Shown: positions 9,084 through 17,084 of the stretch, in pieces
How the letters are laid out: each line of letters starts with the position of its first letter
How positions within the stretch are numbered: position 1 is the stretch's first letter
NCBI RefSeq assembly: GCF_030020805.1
Contig: NZ_CP125098.1
Coordinates: 5,603,501 to 5,667,500, forward strand
Source of the DNA: Paenibacillus sp. RC67
Lineage (GTDB): Bacteria > Bacillota > Bacilli > Paenibacillales > NBRC-103111
DNA length: 64,000 bases
Direction: 5' to 3'
Position numbers and translations under genes: made by a program
Notes under the pieces: generated by a model
Database searches by the model: none
Told to the model about the DNA's origin: nothing
Seen by the model: the letters and a program-made list of their open reading frames with translations, nothing else

Positions 9084-9163
9084 CTTAATCTAATAACACC
9101 GACAGTTAGCACAGCTAAACAAGCGTGAAGAATCACACTAATTTTTACAGGCTATCCATCGAT

Positions 9164-9185
9164 GAAAAAAAGCAATACGCTTTTT
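9164..9185 (-). terminator. Short hairpin with U tract after the 28-codon ORF
   Basis: The minus strand reads AAAAAGC-GTATT-GCTTTTTTT immediately after the stop codon of the small ORF. The stem is short but A/T-flanked as in intrinsic terminators; it may end the small transcript or act as the first attenuator of the ABC-F gene. Confidence 0.5.
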
Positions 9186-9187
9186 GA

Positions 9188-9274
9188 TTAAGCTCCGGAC
9201 AACGCTTCATCGTTGTTATCCATTTGCACGGAGCAGCTTTTTGCAGTACGTTTAACCGTTTTCAAGCAATCCAT
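9188..9274 (-). CDS. 28-residue small peptide, candidate leader ORF of the ABC-F gene
   Basis: The frame begins MDCLKTVKRTAKSCSVQMDN and ends EALSGA. AAAGGATGG lies 6 nt before the ATG, and a consensus sigma-A promoter (9301-9329) lies just upstream, so it should be well translated. It has two cysteines, a basic N-terminal half and an acidic tail. ABC-F resistance genes are often controlled by short leader ORFs plus terminators, and the same order is seen here. It could instead be a free-standing secreted or signalling peptide with its own terminator. I do not recognise the family. Confidence 0.5.
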   Translation of the reverse strand: MDCLKTVKRTAKSCSVQMDNNDEALSGA

Positions 9275-9300
9275 TTGAAACCATCCTTTCATTTGGTGCC

Positions 9301-9329
9301 ATTTTATTATGTATCTCTACATTTGTCAA
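9301..9329 (-). promoter_or_regulatory. Consensus sigma-A promoter for the small ORF/ABC-F transcript
   Basis: TTGACA (9329-9324) is separated by exactly 17 bases from TAAAAT (9306-9301). It points toward the 28-codon ORF and then the ABC-F gene. It is among the best sigma-A matches in the window. Confidence 0.75.
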
Positions 9330-9474
9330 GAATGTTCAAAAGGCGTCCATCAAAGCGCATTGCTCCACTTTCCATATTTTAAATTATATCGAATTATAGG
9401 AATTTTGTGACATTTATCATTACTTCATTTTTCCAATTCATTTATGATATTAAATATTTGGGATACCTTTCACC

Positions 9475-9837
9475 ATGCTTATAGACAGACGACGTCCATT
9501 TGTAAATCGGTCCTATGTGAGGTGGAATGATTTGAATCCCATAGTATGGATTATCGATAGAACCGTGCATGTAGAGTTAAAAAGGAACCTTCGAATGACT
9601 GAAGCAGCCTGGTTAAGGGAAGAACTGTTTCCGTATCTGGAACAAGGCTATTGCCTGTTTTCCTTTAACTTTACGGAAGTTGAATCTATAGACAGTTCCG
9701 GGATCGGCATCCTGCTTGCCCTGCAAAAAAAAGCAAAGGCGCTTGGTGGCGGTATTAGCATTCATGGGATTCAGGAGGAGGTTCGAGCAAGGTTTGAGTT
9801 CTTTTCCTTATCACAGGACAAGGATACCAACAATTGA
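9475..9837 (+). CDS. STAS-domain protein (anti-sigma-factor-antagonist-like)
   Basis: This is a small STAS fold: strands VWIIDRTVHVELKRNL, a helix, FNFTEVESIDSSGIGILLAL, then the closing helix and strand. The SIDSSGIG loop is where SpoIIAA-like proteins carry the regulatory phosphoserine, and here a serine pair is present. As first gene of the operon with a GGDEF-EAL protein and a globin sensor, it may pass a partner-switch or general-stress signal. Two starts are possible: ATG 9475, without a clear Shine-Dalgarno site, or TTG 9532, which has GAGGTGG 6 nt upstream and begins right at the STAS fold. The second is plausible. Confidence 0.75.
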   Translation: MLIDRRRPFVNRSYVRWNDLNPIVWIIDRTVHVELKRNLRMTEAAWLREELFPYLEQGYCLFSFNFTEVESIDSSGIGILLALQKKAKALGGGISIHGIQEEVRARFEFFSLSQDKDTNN

Positions 9838-9854
9838 ATGAAGGGAAAGCGCAT

Positions 9855-11522
9855 ATGAAAAGCCATCATCTTCACTCCCTTGTATTTGAAACAGCAAGTC
9901 AAGGCATTATGATTACCGATACCTCCGGCGTCATCTTAACCGTCAATCCAGCTTTCACCAAAACAACCGGCTATACAGAGAAAGAGGCCGTCGGCCAAAA
10001 CCCGCGCCTTCTGCATTCCGGAAAGCAGGACGCATCGTTTTACGTAGACATGTGGGCAAGTATTCATGAAACTGGAAGCTGGCAAGGAGAAATATGGAAT
10101 CGCCGCAAAAGCGGTGAAATTTACCTGGAGTGGATAACCATCCATACCATCAGAGACAAGCATAACAAAATTACGCATTACATCGGCATTTTCTCAGATA
10201 TAACCGAGCGAAAGCAGTATGAGGAAAAGCTCACTTACTTGGCTCACTATGATGTGCTGACCGGGCTCCCCAACCGCGTTTTGTTCCGTGAACGGCTTCA
10301 GCGTGCAATAGAACAAGCACAAAGCACCAAGCAAACGGTTGCTCTATTATTCATGGATCTCGACCATTTCAAGATGATCAACGATACATTCGGTCATATC
10401 ATCGGAGATCTGCTGCTGCAGCACCTTGCCGTTCGTTTGCGCGAATGTATCGGACCCGATGATACGGTGGCACGTTTAAGTGGAGATGAGTTTACGATTA
10501 TTATTCCTTATCAACATTCATTAGAGCCTGTCCTGCACAAGCTTGAGAGGATTTGCCGACAATTAATCGAACCTTTTATGTGCAGAGATCAAGAGCTGTT
10601 TGTTACTGTCAGCATAGGAATCAGCTTGTACCCGGCAGATGGAGTCGATACTGAAACGTTAATTAAAAATGCCGACATCGCTATGTACCACGCCAAAAAA
10701 CAAAAGAACCATTATCAGCTGTTCACTTCCTCTATGAATAACACCTTCTTGCGACGAATTCATCTGGAGAATGGACTTCGAAAAGCTCTGGATCGGGAAC
10801 AGTTTACGATTGTGTACCAGCCTCAATTAAGTTTATTGACCGGTCAGGTTTACGGATTGGAAGCCTTATTGCGTTGGGAGCACCCCGAACTGGGTACAAT
10901 CTCGCCTATCGAGTTCATACCGATTGCCGAGGAAAGCGGACTCATCATTGAAATTGGAGAATGGGTGCTTCGCTCTGTTTGTCTGCTGTGTAAAAAGTGG
11001 CAGTCCCAAGGCTACTCCCCCGTAAAAATGGCCGTTAATCTATCCGCTCGGCAATTTCTTCAGCACAATCTGGTGGAATCCGTAGCCCAAATTTTGGAAG
11101 AAACAGAGCTTGATCCTCATTTTCTCATCCTGGAAATCACAGAAACCGTAAGTATTCATCAAATCGATTCTATCGTCTCTGTATTGCATCAGTTTAAGCA
11201 GCTAGGCGTGGAGGTTGCGATAGATGATTTCGGAAAAGGCTACTCGTCTTTAAGCTATTTAAAAAAATACCCCGTTCATATTTTGAAAATAGATAAATGC
11301 TTCGTAGACGGTATTGATGCCGTCGATTCTCCCAATCGTGCTATCATCAAGGCCATTATCGAATTGGCACACAGCCTGAATTTGCGTGTTATTGCCGAAG
11401 GAGTGGAAACAATAGACCAATTGGGCTTATTGAAGGAGCTTCAATGCAATTACATACAAGGATATTGGCTATCCAAGCCACTTCCGCCCGAGATGATAGA
11501 AACTGAATTTATCGCAAAATAA
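9855..11522 (+). CDS. PAS-GGDEF-EAL cyclic-di-GMP turnover protein
   Basis: Soluble, 555 residues from the ATG at 9855 (AAGGG 10 nt upstream); an in-frame TTG at 9834 overlaps the STAS stop. The PAS domain (about 8-115, ETASQGIMITDTSG...GIFSDITERKQ) is followed by a GGDEF domain with ARLSGDEF (an SGDEF variant, often still active) and an EAL domain with EALLRW. EAL residues for metal and catalysis look intact: NLSARQF, EITETV, DDFGKGYSS, KIDK, EGVET. I therefore expect at least phosphodiesterase activity, with the PAS domain sensing ligand or redox state. It lies between STAS and globin-sensor genes in one operon. No transmembrane segment is present. Confidence 0.92.
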   Translation: MKSHHLHSLVFETASQGIMITDTSGVILTVNPAFTKTTGYTEKEAVGQNPRLLHSGKQDASFYVDMWASIHETGSWQGEIWNRRKSGEIYLEWITIHTIRDKHNKITHYIGIFSDITERKQYEEKLTYLAHYDVLTGLPNRVLFRERLQRAIEQAQSTKQTVALLFMDLDHFKMINDTFGHIIGDLLLQHLAVRLRECIGPDDTVARLSGDEFTIIIPYQHSLEPVLHKLERICRQLIEPFMCRDQELFVTVSIGISLYPADGVDTETLIKNADIAMYHAKKQKNHYQLFTSSMNNTFLRRIHLENGLRKALDREQFTIVYQPQLSLLTGQVYGLEALLRWEHPELGTISPIEFIPIAEESGLIIEIGEWVLRSVCLLCKKWQSQGYSPVKMAVNLSARQFLQHNLVESVAQILEETELDPHFLILEITETVSIHQIDSIVSVLHQFKQLGVEVAIDDFGKGYSSLSYLKKYPVHILKIDKCFVDGIDAVDSPNRAIIKAIIELAHSLNLRVIAEGVETIDQLGLLKELQCNYIQGYWLSKPLPPEMIETEFIAK

Positions 11523-11559
11523 GATTCCTCGAATAAAACCATGGAAGGGACTAATAGCT

Positions 11560-12900
11560 TTGAAAAAATGCCCCTATCACGCAGTCACCAGCTTATTCGG
11601 ACGTATAAGGAGAACCGAACAATTGCAAGCCCCTCAGCTTCAAGCCGTTGTTTCTGAACAATGGCTTGGCATCGAATCCCAACCATACGACGTGTTGTCT
11701 GCTCAAATGAACATGGTCCATTTGACGCCTGCCGATTTATCCATTCTTCGTTCCATTCAACCTGTCATTATCGAACACATAGACCACATTGTAGAAGCCT
11801 TCTATCAGTCAGTCATCTCTGTTAAAGCATTGGAGCAAATGATTACAGACAACAGCAGCCTGGATCGATTAAAAGTTACCTTGCAGCAGCATACCATCGA
11901 GCTGTTTGACGGCCGCATCGACAATGAATTTATTCAAAAAAGACTTCGTATCGCCGATATTCATCTGCGTATCGGACTGGAGCCCAAGTGGTATATGGGG
12001 GCTTTTCATAATTTACAAAATGCGATCATGGACGTCATCTTTTCCAACATTCGAGATCATAAAGAATGCTTGATCCTACTTAAAGCCATCTGCAAATTAC
12101 TTAATTTCGAGCAGCAGCTCGTATTAGAGGCATATGAACAAAAGCATCGAGAGCAAAGCCAGAAACATTACGAGCGTGTTAAAAGAGAACTAAAGGGGAA
12201 CATGCTATTTGTTACAGAAGAGCTTGCCGCCTTGACCGAACAGACAAGCGCTTCCGTTCAACAATTGCTGTCTACTAGTCAAACTGTCTATCATTCCGCT
12301 ACCAACAGCGCTGATAAAGCCCATAACTCCAAATCACTCGCTATGACCGGTTCCTCCAAGATTAAGCAGCTGTCCGAACAAATGCAGGCCATCCATGAAA
12401 GCTCTCATCTCATGGGTCAAACCATTTCTCAGCTAGAATTCACCTCTAAGCAAATCAATCAAATCGTAACGATTGTCGCTCAAATTTCGAATCAGATCAA
12501 AATCCTATCGCTGAACGCAGCTATTGAAGCAGCAAGAGCCGGTGTGCACGGGAAAGGCTTCTCTGTCGTTGCGGATGAGATTAGAAAACTGTCCGAGGAC
12601 ACCCGTCATTCTCTAGAGCAAATTACTGAGTTCATTCAGCATACGAGCCATTATACCGTTCAGGTTATCGATTCCATTCATGGAGTCCAGCAGTTGATTT
12701 CTTTAGGTCAACAAGGGGTGTCAGAGACAAATGAGGTGTTTACGCAAATATTTTCTTCCCTCGACAGCAGTATTACCGATATTGAGAAGGTGAAGGACGA
12801 GGTCAGTTCTCTAGTTGCTGCAGTTGAAGTAATCGGTACTGCTACGGTGAAAGTAGCCCATTCTACGGAAAGTCTTAATCAAACGACGCAGAACCTTTGA
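11560..12900 (+). CDS. Soluble globin-coupled methyl-accepting sensor (HemAT-like)
   Basis: 446 residues, no membrane span. The N-terminal sensor-globin domain (about 45-195) has the hallmark RIADIHLRIGLEPKWYMGAF with H135 as the likely proximal heme ligand. The C-terminal half is a methyl-accepting coiled coil whose tip reads LNAAIEAARAGVHGKGFSVV and ADEIRKLSEDT, the CheA/CheW-binding hairpin. This matches HemAT oxygen sensors, which drive aerotaxis. The start is TTG with GGAAGGG upstream. It follows the GGDEF-EAL gene by 37 bases and closes the operon before the terminator at 12921. It may therefore link oxygen both to taxis and to c-di-GMP turnover; that link is inferred from context. Confidence 0.9.
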   Translation: MKKCPYHAVTSLFGRIRRTEQLQAPQLQAVVSEQWLGIESQPYDVLSAQMNMVHLTPADLSILRSIQPVIIEHIDHIVEAFYQSVISVKALEQMITDNSSLDRLKVTLQQHTIELFDGRIDNEFIQKRLRIADIHLRIGLEPKWYMGAFHNLQNAIMDVIFSNIRDHKECLILLKAICKLLNFEQQLVLEAYEQKHREQSQKHYERVKRELKGNMLFVTEELAALTEQTSASVQQLLSTSQTVYHSATNSADKAHNSKSLAMTGSSKIKQLSEQMQAIHESSHLMGQTISQLEFTSKQINQIVTIVAQISNQIKILSLNAAIEAARAGVHGKGFSVVADEIRKLSEDTRHSLEQITEFIQHTSHYTVQVIDSIHGVQQLISLGQQGVSETNEVFTQIFSSLDSSITDIEKVKDEVSSLVAAVEVIGTATVKVAHSTESLNQTTQNL

Positions 12901-12920
12901 AATCTTGAGCGAATATATGT

Positions 12921-12960
12921 AAAAAACATCATTAGCCAATGAATGCCAATGATGTTTTTT
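12921..12960. terminator. Bidirectional intrinsic terminator
   Basis: AAAAAACATCATT pairs with AATGATGTTTTTT around a CCAATGAATGCC loop. It separates the plus-strand signalling operon from the minus-strand persulfide operon and can serve both. Confidence 0.85.
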
Positions 12961-12979
12961 GATATTTTTAGGATGAGTT

Positions 12980-13378
12980 CTAGAAATTTAAACTGACCTG
13001 AGCATCGAAGGCAAAATCCAGGAATGTGGCTGCGCCCCCCAGCTCTATTCCATCCATAAAATGTTCCTGCTGCAATCCCATGACGTCTATCGTCATTTGA
13101 CAACCGATAAGCCGTACGCCCGACTCTTTGGCAATGTTCAGCAGCTCTTGAATGGAAGGGACATTAGCACGCTTGAATCCTTCCGCTAAACCTTCATTGC
13201 CCGGCTTGAGCTGAAGCAATTGTTCAGAATTCTTATGAATGATCGACAAACCCTCAAAGGTGAAGAAAATCACTACCTCTGCTTCCATTGCCGCCGCCGC
13301 TGTGGCTATATTCAACACTTTATAGGCTGTTTCCAGACCGCCAGAGGATGCTATAATTGCTACTTTTTTGTTAGCCAT
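12980..13378 (-). CDS. yrkE: DsrE/DsrF-like sulfur-relay protein (YrkE-like)
   Basis: 132 residues with an N-terminal KKVAIIASSGGLETAYK strand-loop and a single conserved cysteine C93 in GVRLIGCQMTIDVMG, as in DsrE-like sulfur carriers. It is predicted to accept or pass persulfide sulfur in the cytosol. It is the last gene of the three-gene unit with TusA-rhodanese and rhodanese-MBL proteins, the same order as Bacillus yrkE-yrkF-yrkH. The start has GGAG 11 nt upstream. The symbol is given by similarity and gene order, not by sequence search. Confidence 0.82.
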   Translation of the reverse strand: MANKKVAIIASSGGLETAYKVLNIATAAAAMEAEVVIFFTFEGLSIIHKNSEQLLQLKPGNEGLAEGFKRANVPSIQELLNIAKESGVRLIGCQMTIDVMGLQQEHFMDGIELGGAATFLDFAFDAQVSLNF

Positions 13379-13401
13379 AATGATATCATCTCCTTATTCT
13401 A

Positions 13402-13974
13402 TTAGTCCTTCTCTATCTCATAGGTCCATTGAGACATTCCAGGGATTACATTTATCACGCTGCGGAATCCCTTGACCGTCAGCATTTGGCATGCTGAGTC
13501 ACTTCGATTGCCTGTACGACATACGACGTAATATTCAGTGTTCGGATCGAGCTGATCCAGCTTCTCCTCTAAGTCGCCAAGTGGGATAGAAAGTGCACCA
13601 GGAATGCGGCCAAATGCATACTCGGCAGGTTCTCGCACGTCCAGGATGTGAAGCTTGTCGCCTGCCGTCAATTTATGGTGAACCTCATCATTTGTAGCTA
13701 TATTCACATGCTTCATTTCTTCTTTAGTATCCGAGGCTTCCGCTTTACGAATAAAATGCCGGAAGGCCCCATTCTCTTCTTTTAACCCTATATATTGATG
13801 GCCTGTACGACCTGACCAGCTTTTCAGATCAGCCACAGAGCCTTTATCCGTCGCAACCACTTCCAGAACCTCTCCCGCGTTCAATTCTTCCATTGCTTTC
13901 TTCGTACGCACTACGGGAAGAGGGCAGGCAAGCCCCTTGCAATCCAATGTTCGATTTACATACAGTTCTGTCAT
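13402..13974 (-). CDS. yrkF: TusA (SirA)-rhodanese fusion sulfurtransferase (YrkF-like)
   Basis: 190 residues. Residues 8-78 form a TusA domain with the CPxP motif (LACPLPVVRTKKAM, C17). Residues about 92-188 form a rhodanese domain with active-site loop VCRTGNRS (C152). The two thiols probably relay a persulfide within one chain. It lies 23 bases upstream of the DsrE gene and 44 bases downstream of the rhodanese-MBL gene, so co-transcription is expected. The architecture is that of YrkF and of part of staphylococcal CstA. Confidence 0.88.
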   Translation of the reverse strand: MTELYVNRTLDCKGLACPLPVVRTKKAMEELNAGEVLEVVATDKGSVADLKSWSGRTGHQYIGLKEENGAFRHFIRKAEASDTKEEMKHVNIATNDEVHHKLTAGDKLHILDVREPAEYAFGRIPGALSIPLGDLEEKLDQLDPNTEYYVVCRTGNRSDSACQMLTVKGFRSVINVIPGMSQWTYEIEKD

Positions 13975-14018
13975 CCGTCATAGTCCTCCCTTGTTATCAT
14001 GGCTTAGCTGCAAGCTTT

Positions 14019-15149
14019 TTACACATCATGAATCGCACAGCGGTTAGGCCCAATCTCCATTTCTCGTTGTTCTTCTTCCGTAGGGGTTATTTTCCCCATA
14101 TTGGTTTGGCGTATTTCTTGATACGCATTAGGCTGAGGGGGTAAGTTCCGTGTGACCGAATTTCTGAATTCCACTTCATCTGCTATGTTTAACCCTGGAT
14201 TTTGCTTGAACAAATTACCTAACCGGGCCGTTACTTGCCCATGATCACCTAGCTCCGATATTTTCCCAAAATGAGCAGGAAGCACGATCAAATCCTCCGA
14301 AAGCTGCTTATAGCGATCATATAAGGTAGTTCTAAGGTCGCTCACCCAATCTTCGGCTTTACCAGCCAAATCAGGACGCCCTATCGATGCAACGAATAAA
14401 ATATCTCCCGACATCATATACTGCTCATCAATGATTAAGGATGTACTGCCTATCGTATGCCCAGGCGAATACACAGGCTGAATTTCTATCGAGGTTTGAC
14501 CTACTACAAGACGATTCCCTTCTTCCAGCTTTTCATAAGGAAAGGTCACCTCATCTGCATCCTTTGGAGGAAGCCAATACGAAGCGCCGGTTTGCTCCGC
14601 CAATTGCCTGCCTCCGGAAATATGATCCGCGTGGAGGTGAGTATCGATCGTATGTTGAATCTGCGCATGATGCTCTTCGGCAAACCTCACAAATACATCC
14701 GTCGTGCGAACAGCATCAATAACCGCGGCCTTGCCTTGTGAAATGACCATGTATGATAAGCAGCCTTTGCCTATCCGGACGAACTGATAGATGGCACCTC
14801 CATCTTTAAGTTCTCCTATTTTGACTGGCTCCAGATGCTCACTCCATGCTTTCATTCCACCTACTAAATAAGAAATAGGGTGCCTTCCCTGCTCGATCAA
14901 TTGCTCAGCAACAAATACCGAGGAGCCTTCTTTCGCACAGACGACCAGAACTTCTCGGTCATCTGGAATTTGATCCATAATACCTTCAACACCATCCAGA
15001 AGGTCAAAATAAGGAACGTTCATATGCCGCACTTGCTTGCCTTCGATTTTCCAATCTTGGAAATCTGTTTCGTTTCGCACATCCAAAATGAACAAAGGCT
15101 CATGGGACAACAATCTTCGGGTCAATTCTGCTGAGGTCAAACCTCTCAT
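14019..15149 (-). CDS. yrkH: Rhodanese-metallo-beta-lactamase fusion, persulfide-dioxygenase-like (YrkH-like)
   Basis: 376 residues. The N-terminal rhodanese domain (about 1-105) has loop VCAKEGSS with C71. The MBL domain carries THLHADH (H171, H173, D175, H176), SPGHTIGS (H231), SGDILF (D249) and the GRPDL motif typical of ETHE1-type persulfide dioxygenases rather than true beta-lactamases. Expected chemistry is oxidation of glutathione, bacillithiol or CoA persulfide to sulfite. Domain order differs from staphylococcal CstB, where the dioxygenase comes first. The start has GGAGGAG upstream. Two CsoR/CstR-type operators lie in its leader; no regulator gene is next to it. Confidence 0.88.
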   Translation of the reverse strand: MRGLTSAELTRRLLSHEPLFILDVRNETDFQDWKIEGKQVRHMNVPYFDLLDGVEGIMDQIPDDREVLVVCAKEGSSVFVAEQLIEQGRHPISYLVGGMKAWSEHLEPVKIGELKDGGAIYQFVRIGKGCLSYMVISQGKAAVIDAVRTTDVFVRFAEEHHAQIQHTIDTHLHADHISGGRQLAEQTGASYWLPPKDADEVTFPYEKLEEGNRLVVGQTSIEIQPVYSPGHTIGSTSLIIDEQYMMSGDILFVASIGRPDLAGKAEDWVSDLRTTLYDRYKQLSEDLIVLPAHFGKISELGDHGQVTARLGNLFKQNPGLNIADEVEFRNSVTRNLPPQPNAYQEIRQTNMGKITPTEEEQREMEIGPNRCAIHDV

Positions 15150-15174
15150 TCAAGTCTCCTCCATCCTCTTTCTT

Positions 15175-15190
15175 ATACCCTATAGGGTAT
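15175..15190. promoter_or_regulatory. CsoR/CstR-family operator, proximal copy
   Basis: ATACCCTATAGGGTAT is a perfect 16-bp palindrome and matches the form of operators bound by the persulfide sensor CstR and copper-sensor CsoR relatives. It lies 26 bases before the YrkH-like start codon. Sulfur-related neighbours favour a CstR-type (YrkD-like) repressor over a copper one. Confidence 0.75.
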
Positions 15191-15270
15191 ATATTTAAGT
15201 AAAAAAAGGAGTCGGCAGCATTACCGATTCTCTTTAATCCACTCCGTATTTCTTTAGTAGATCAGATCTA

Positions 15271-15288
15271 CATACCCCATAGGGTATG
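15271..15288. promoter_or_regulatory. CsoR/CstR-family operator, distal copy at the transcription start
   Basis: CATACCCCATAGGGTATG is an 18-bp palindrome with one mismatch. It lies directly downstream of the -10 box at 15299-15294, so a bound repressor would block the promoter. The two copies are 97 bases apart centre to centre. Confidence 0.75.
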
Positions 15289-15293
15289 TGTAT

Positions 15294-15322
15294 ACTATAT
15301 TCCTATCCTTTGCTTTAGTCAA
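15294..15322 (-). promoter_or_regulatory. Sigma-A promoter of the persulfide operon
   Basis: TTGACT (15322-15317) and TATAGT (15299-15294) are spaced by exactly 17 bases. Transcription would run into the distal operator and then the YrkH-YrkF-YrkE genes. Confidence 0.75.
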
Positions 15323-15350
15323 GTGTTCTTATTTTCCGAAAGGATATTCA

Positions 15351-15944
15351 TTATTTATTATTAACTGCCCTCGCAACCAATATCAGCCCCTTATATTTCC
15401 GATCCAAGTCCTTTACTTGAAATCCTGCCTGCTGCATATCGTCCAAAGTGTTCCTGTTCAGATGGCAGCCGCCGCAGCAACGTTTCCACCAAGGTGTCAG
15501 CCAGTCCTGCAAGGTTCCCCATAAAGAATGGTTTAATCTCACATGCTCAAACAGAAAAACATGCCCTCCTGGCTTGCACACTCTTTTGATTTCATTCCAT
15601 GCCATCATAGGATCCGGTATCGTGCAGAACACTAAGGTACAAACAACACAATCAAACGAATCCTCTTGAAAAGGCAGACTCTCGGCACCAGCTCTTACTA
15701 CTTCGATAGGGACGGCAAGCCGATCGACATACACAAGCGATTGCTCCAGCATTGTATCATCCGGTTCAATGGCAACCACTTTGTCCGCATACTGATAATA
15801 CTTAAAGTTCACCCCTGTTCCCGATCCGATTTCCAGAACAGTTCCTGTCGCCTGCTCAATGAGCTGCTTACGAATGGAGTGAAACGCTCGCTGCTCCAAA
15901 GGGCGCATCCATCTGTCATAATATTTGATAAACAGCGAACTCAT
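15351..15944 (-). CDS. Class I SAM-dependent methyltransferase
   Basis: 197 residues. Motif I is VLEIGSGTGVNFKYY, followed by VVAIEPDDTM (acidic residue for the ribose), SFDCVVCTLVFCTI and GGHVFLFEHVR. The CCGGCHLNR and DWLTPWW stretches resemble the METTL7/PmtA-like group that acts on small molecules or lipids. The substrate cannot be inferred. Its stop lies only 29 bases from the -35 of the persulfide promoter on the same strand, and no terminator is visible between them, so read-through is possible. Confidence 0.85.
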   Translation of the reverse strand: MSSLFIKYYDRWMRPLEQRAFHSIRKQLIEQATGTVLEIGSGTGVNFKYYQYADKVVAIEPDDTMLEQSLVYVDRLAVPIEVVRAGAESLPFQEDSFDCVVCTLVFCTIPDPMMAWNEIKRVCKPGGHVFLFEHVRLNHSLWGTLQDWLTPWWKRCCGGCHLNRNTLDDMQQAGFQVKDLDRKYKGLILVARAVNNK

Positions 15945-15998
15945 CGCCTATTCCCCCGCTCCTGACCAAAACCATTGTCAATCTATACTATCTATTCT

Positions 15999-16044
15999 AT
16001 CATACAAAAAAAGCCCTCCCTCTCCGCATGCGCAGATAGAACGG
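15999..16044 (-). terminator. Possible weak terminator after the esterase gene
   Basis: Minus strand: GGAGCC and GGGCT flank a 26-base loop and are followed by seven T residues. The stem is short, so this is tentative. No gene is seen between 15945 and 16081. Confidence 0.35.
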
Positions 16045-16081
16045 CTCCATGATATATAGAAACTCAGTCTAGTTCTAACAT

Positions 16082-17038
16082 TTAACGTGCTACCTGTCGC
16101 TGAGCAAATTCCAGCACTTTACGCAAATGCTGCTCACCTGTAGAATGCCCTCTGAATGGATAGATATGCAGCTCTTTTGCGGACTCAATGCGATTATAAG
16201 CTGCAAACACTGTCTCGGGCATACATACAGGGTCCTTCAAACTAACAGATACCATAATCGGTATTTGGATCCGTCCAGCCAAGTTCATGTTGTCAAAGTA
16301 ACTGAGCGTCTGCATAACCTTCTCCCAACGCTCAGGATAACGAGAAACGTAGTCTGCCGCTTCGGTCAGCGAACCTGTCGAATGAAAGATGCCCCAGTCC
16401 ATATGACACATATTCGGAATGTCCGCAATGGCAAAGGAAGGCTTACGGCTCAATGCGCTTACAATAAGGGCTAGACCGCCACCTTGGCTGGCGCCCGCTA
16501 CACCGATACGACTCGCATCAATCTCCGGCTGTTCCGCAGCCCAATCAACAGCTCTTAAGCAATCTACTACCAGAGCCTTATAGTAGCAAGTATCTTTGTC
16601 ATCAATGCCTTTGGTAATCCATCCCTTAGCCATGCCGCTCTCTTGAGGCAGCAAGTCGCCCGTACTCCCCGTCTGTCCTCGCAGGTCTACGGCAAATACC
16701 GCTATCCCTGCCAACAACCAGGAGGCATAGCTTTCGGGAAGTTCACTGCTTCCCGCATATCCGTGATAAAGCACGACACAAGGGTAAGTCTCCTCCTGCC
16801 ACATGGTAGGGACAAGATACCATCCAGAGACCCTTGTTTGGTCGTAGCCTTGATAGGTGACTTGATATGCCTGTACTCCCCGCATCGTAGTAGACACCTG
16901 CTGCTTCTCGGATAAGACCTCTCCACGCTGAGATAGTTGCTCAAGCGTCTTGTCCCAGTAAAGATGTATATCCTCAGGAGCAGTTAGTTCCGGAGTGTAT
17001 TGATATAAATCGGCTATTTTACGATCCAAATATCCCAT
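16082..17038 (-). CDS. cah: Acetyl xylan esterase / cephalosporin-C deacetylase family (AXE1)
   Basis: 318 residues, an alpha/beta hydrolase with nucleophile elbow GASQGGG, acid in SLKDPVCMP and histidine in FRGHSTGEQH. The RGQTGSTGD loop and IDDKDTCYYK are typical of carbohydrate esterase family 7 (Cah), which deacetylates xylo-oligosaccharides and cephalosporin C. There is no signal peptide, so it acts inside the cell on imported acetylated oligosaccharides. It follows a MarR gene by 46 bases on the same strand and is likely co-transcribed with it. The start has AAGGGGG upstream. Confidence 0.88.
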   Translation of the reverse strand: MGYLDRKIADLYQYTPELTAPEDIHLYWDKTLEQLSQRGEVLSEKQQVSTTMRGVQAYQVTYQGYDQTRVSGWYLVPTMWQEETYPCVVLYHGYAGSSELPESYASWLLAGIAVFAVDLRGQTGSTGDLLPQESGMAKGWITKGIDDKDTCYYKALVVDCLRAVDWAAEQPEIDASRIGVAGASQGGGLALIVSALSRKPSFAIADIPNMCHMDWGIFHSTGSLTEAADYVSRYPERWEKVMQTLSYFDNMNLAGRIQIPIMVSVSLKDPVCMPETVFAAYNRIESAKELHIYPFRGHSTGEQHLRKVLEFAQRQVAR

Positions 17039-17084
17039 GAAACCTACTTCCCCCTTATAGCACTAACGATACTCGACAGTGCAC

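Noticed and set aside
8885..9136. 83-codon minus-strand frame across the ABC-F leader
   Set aside because: It reads through the leader hairpins and the terminator, has GTG without a site and many Cys/Phe as expected from hairpin sequence.
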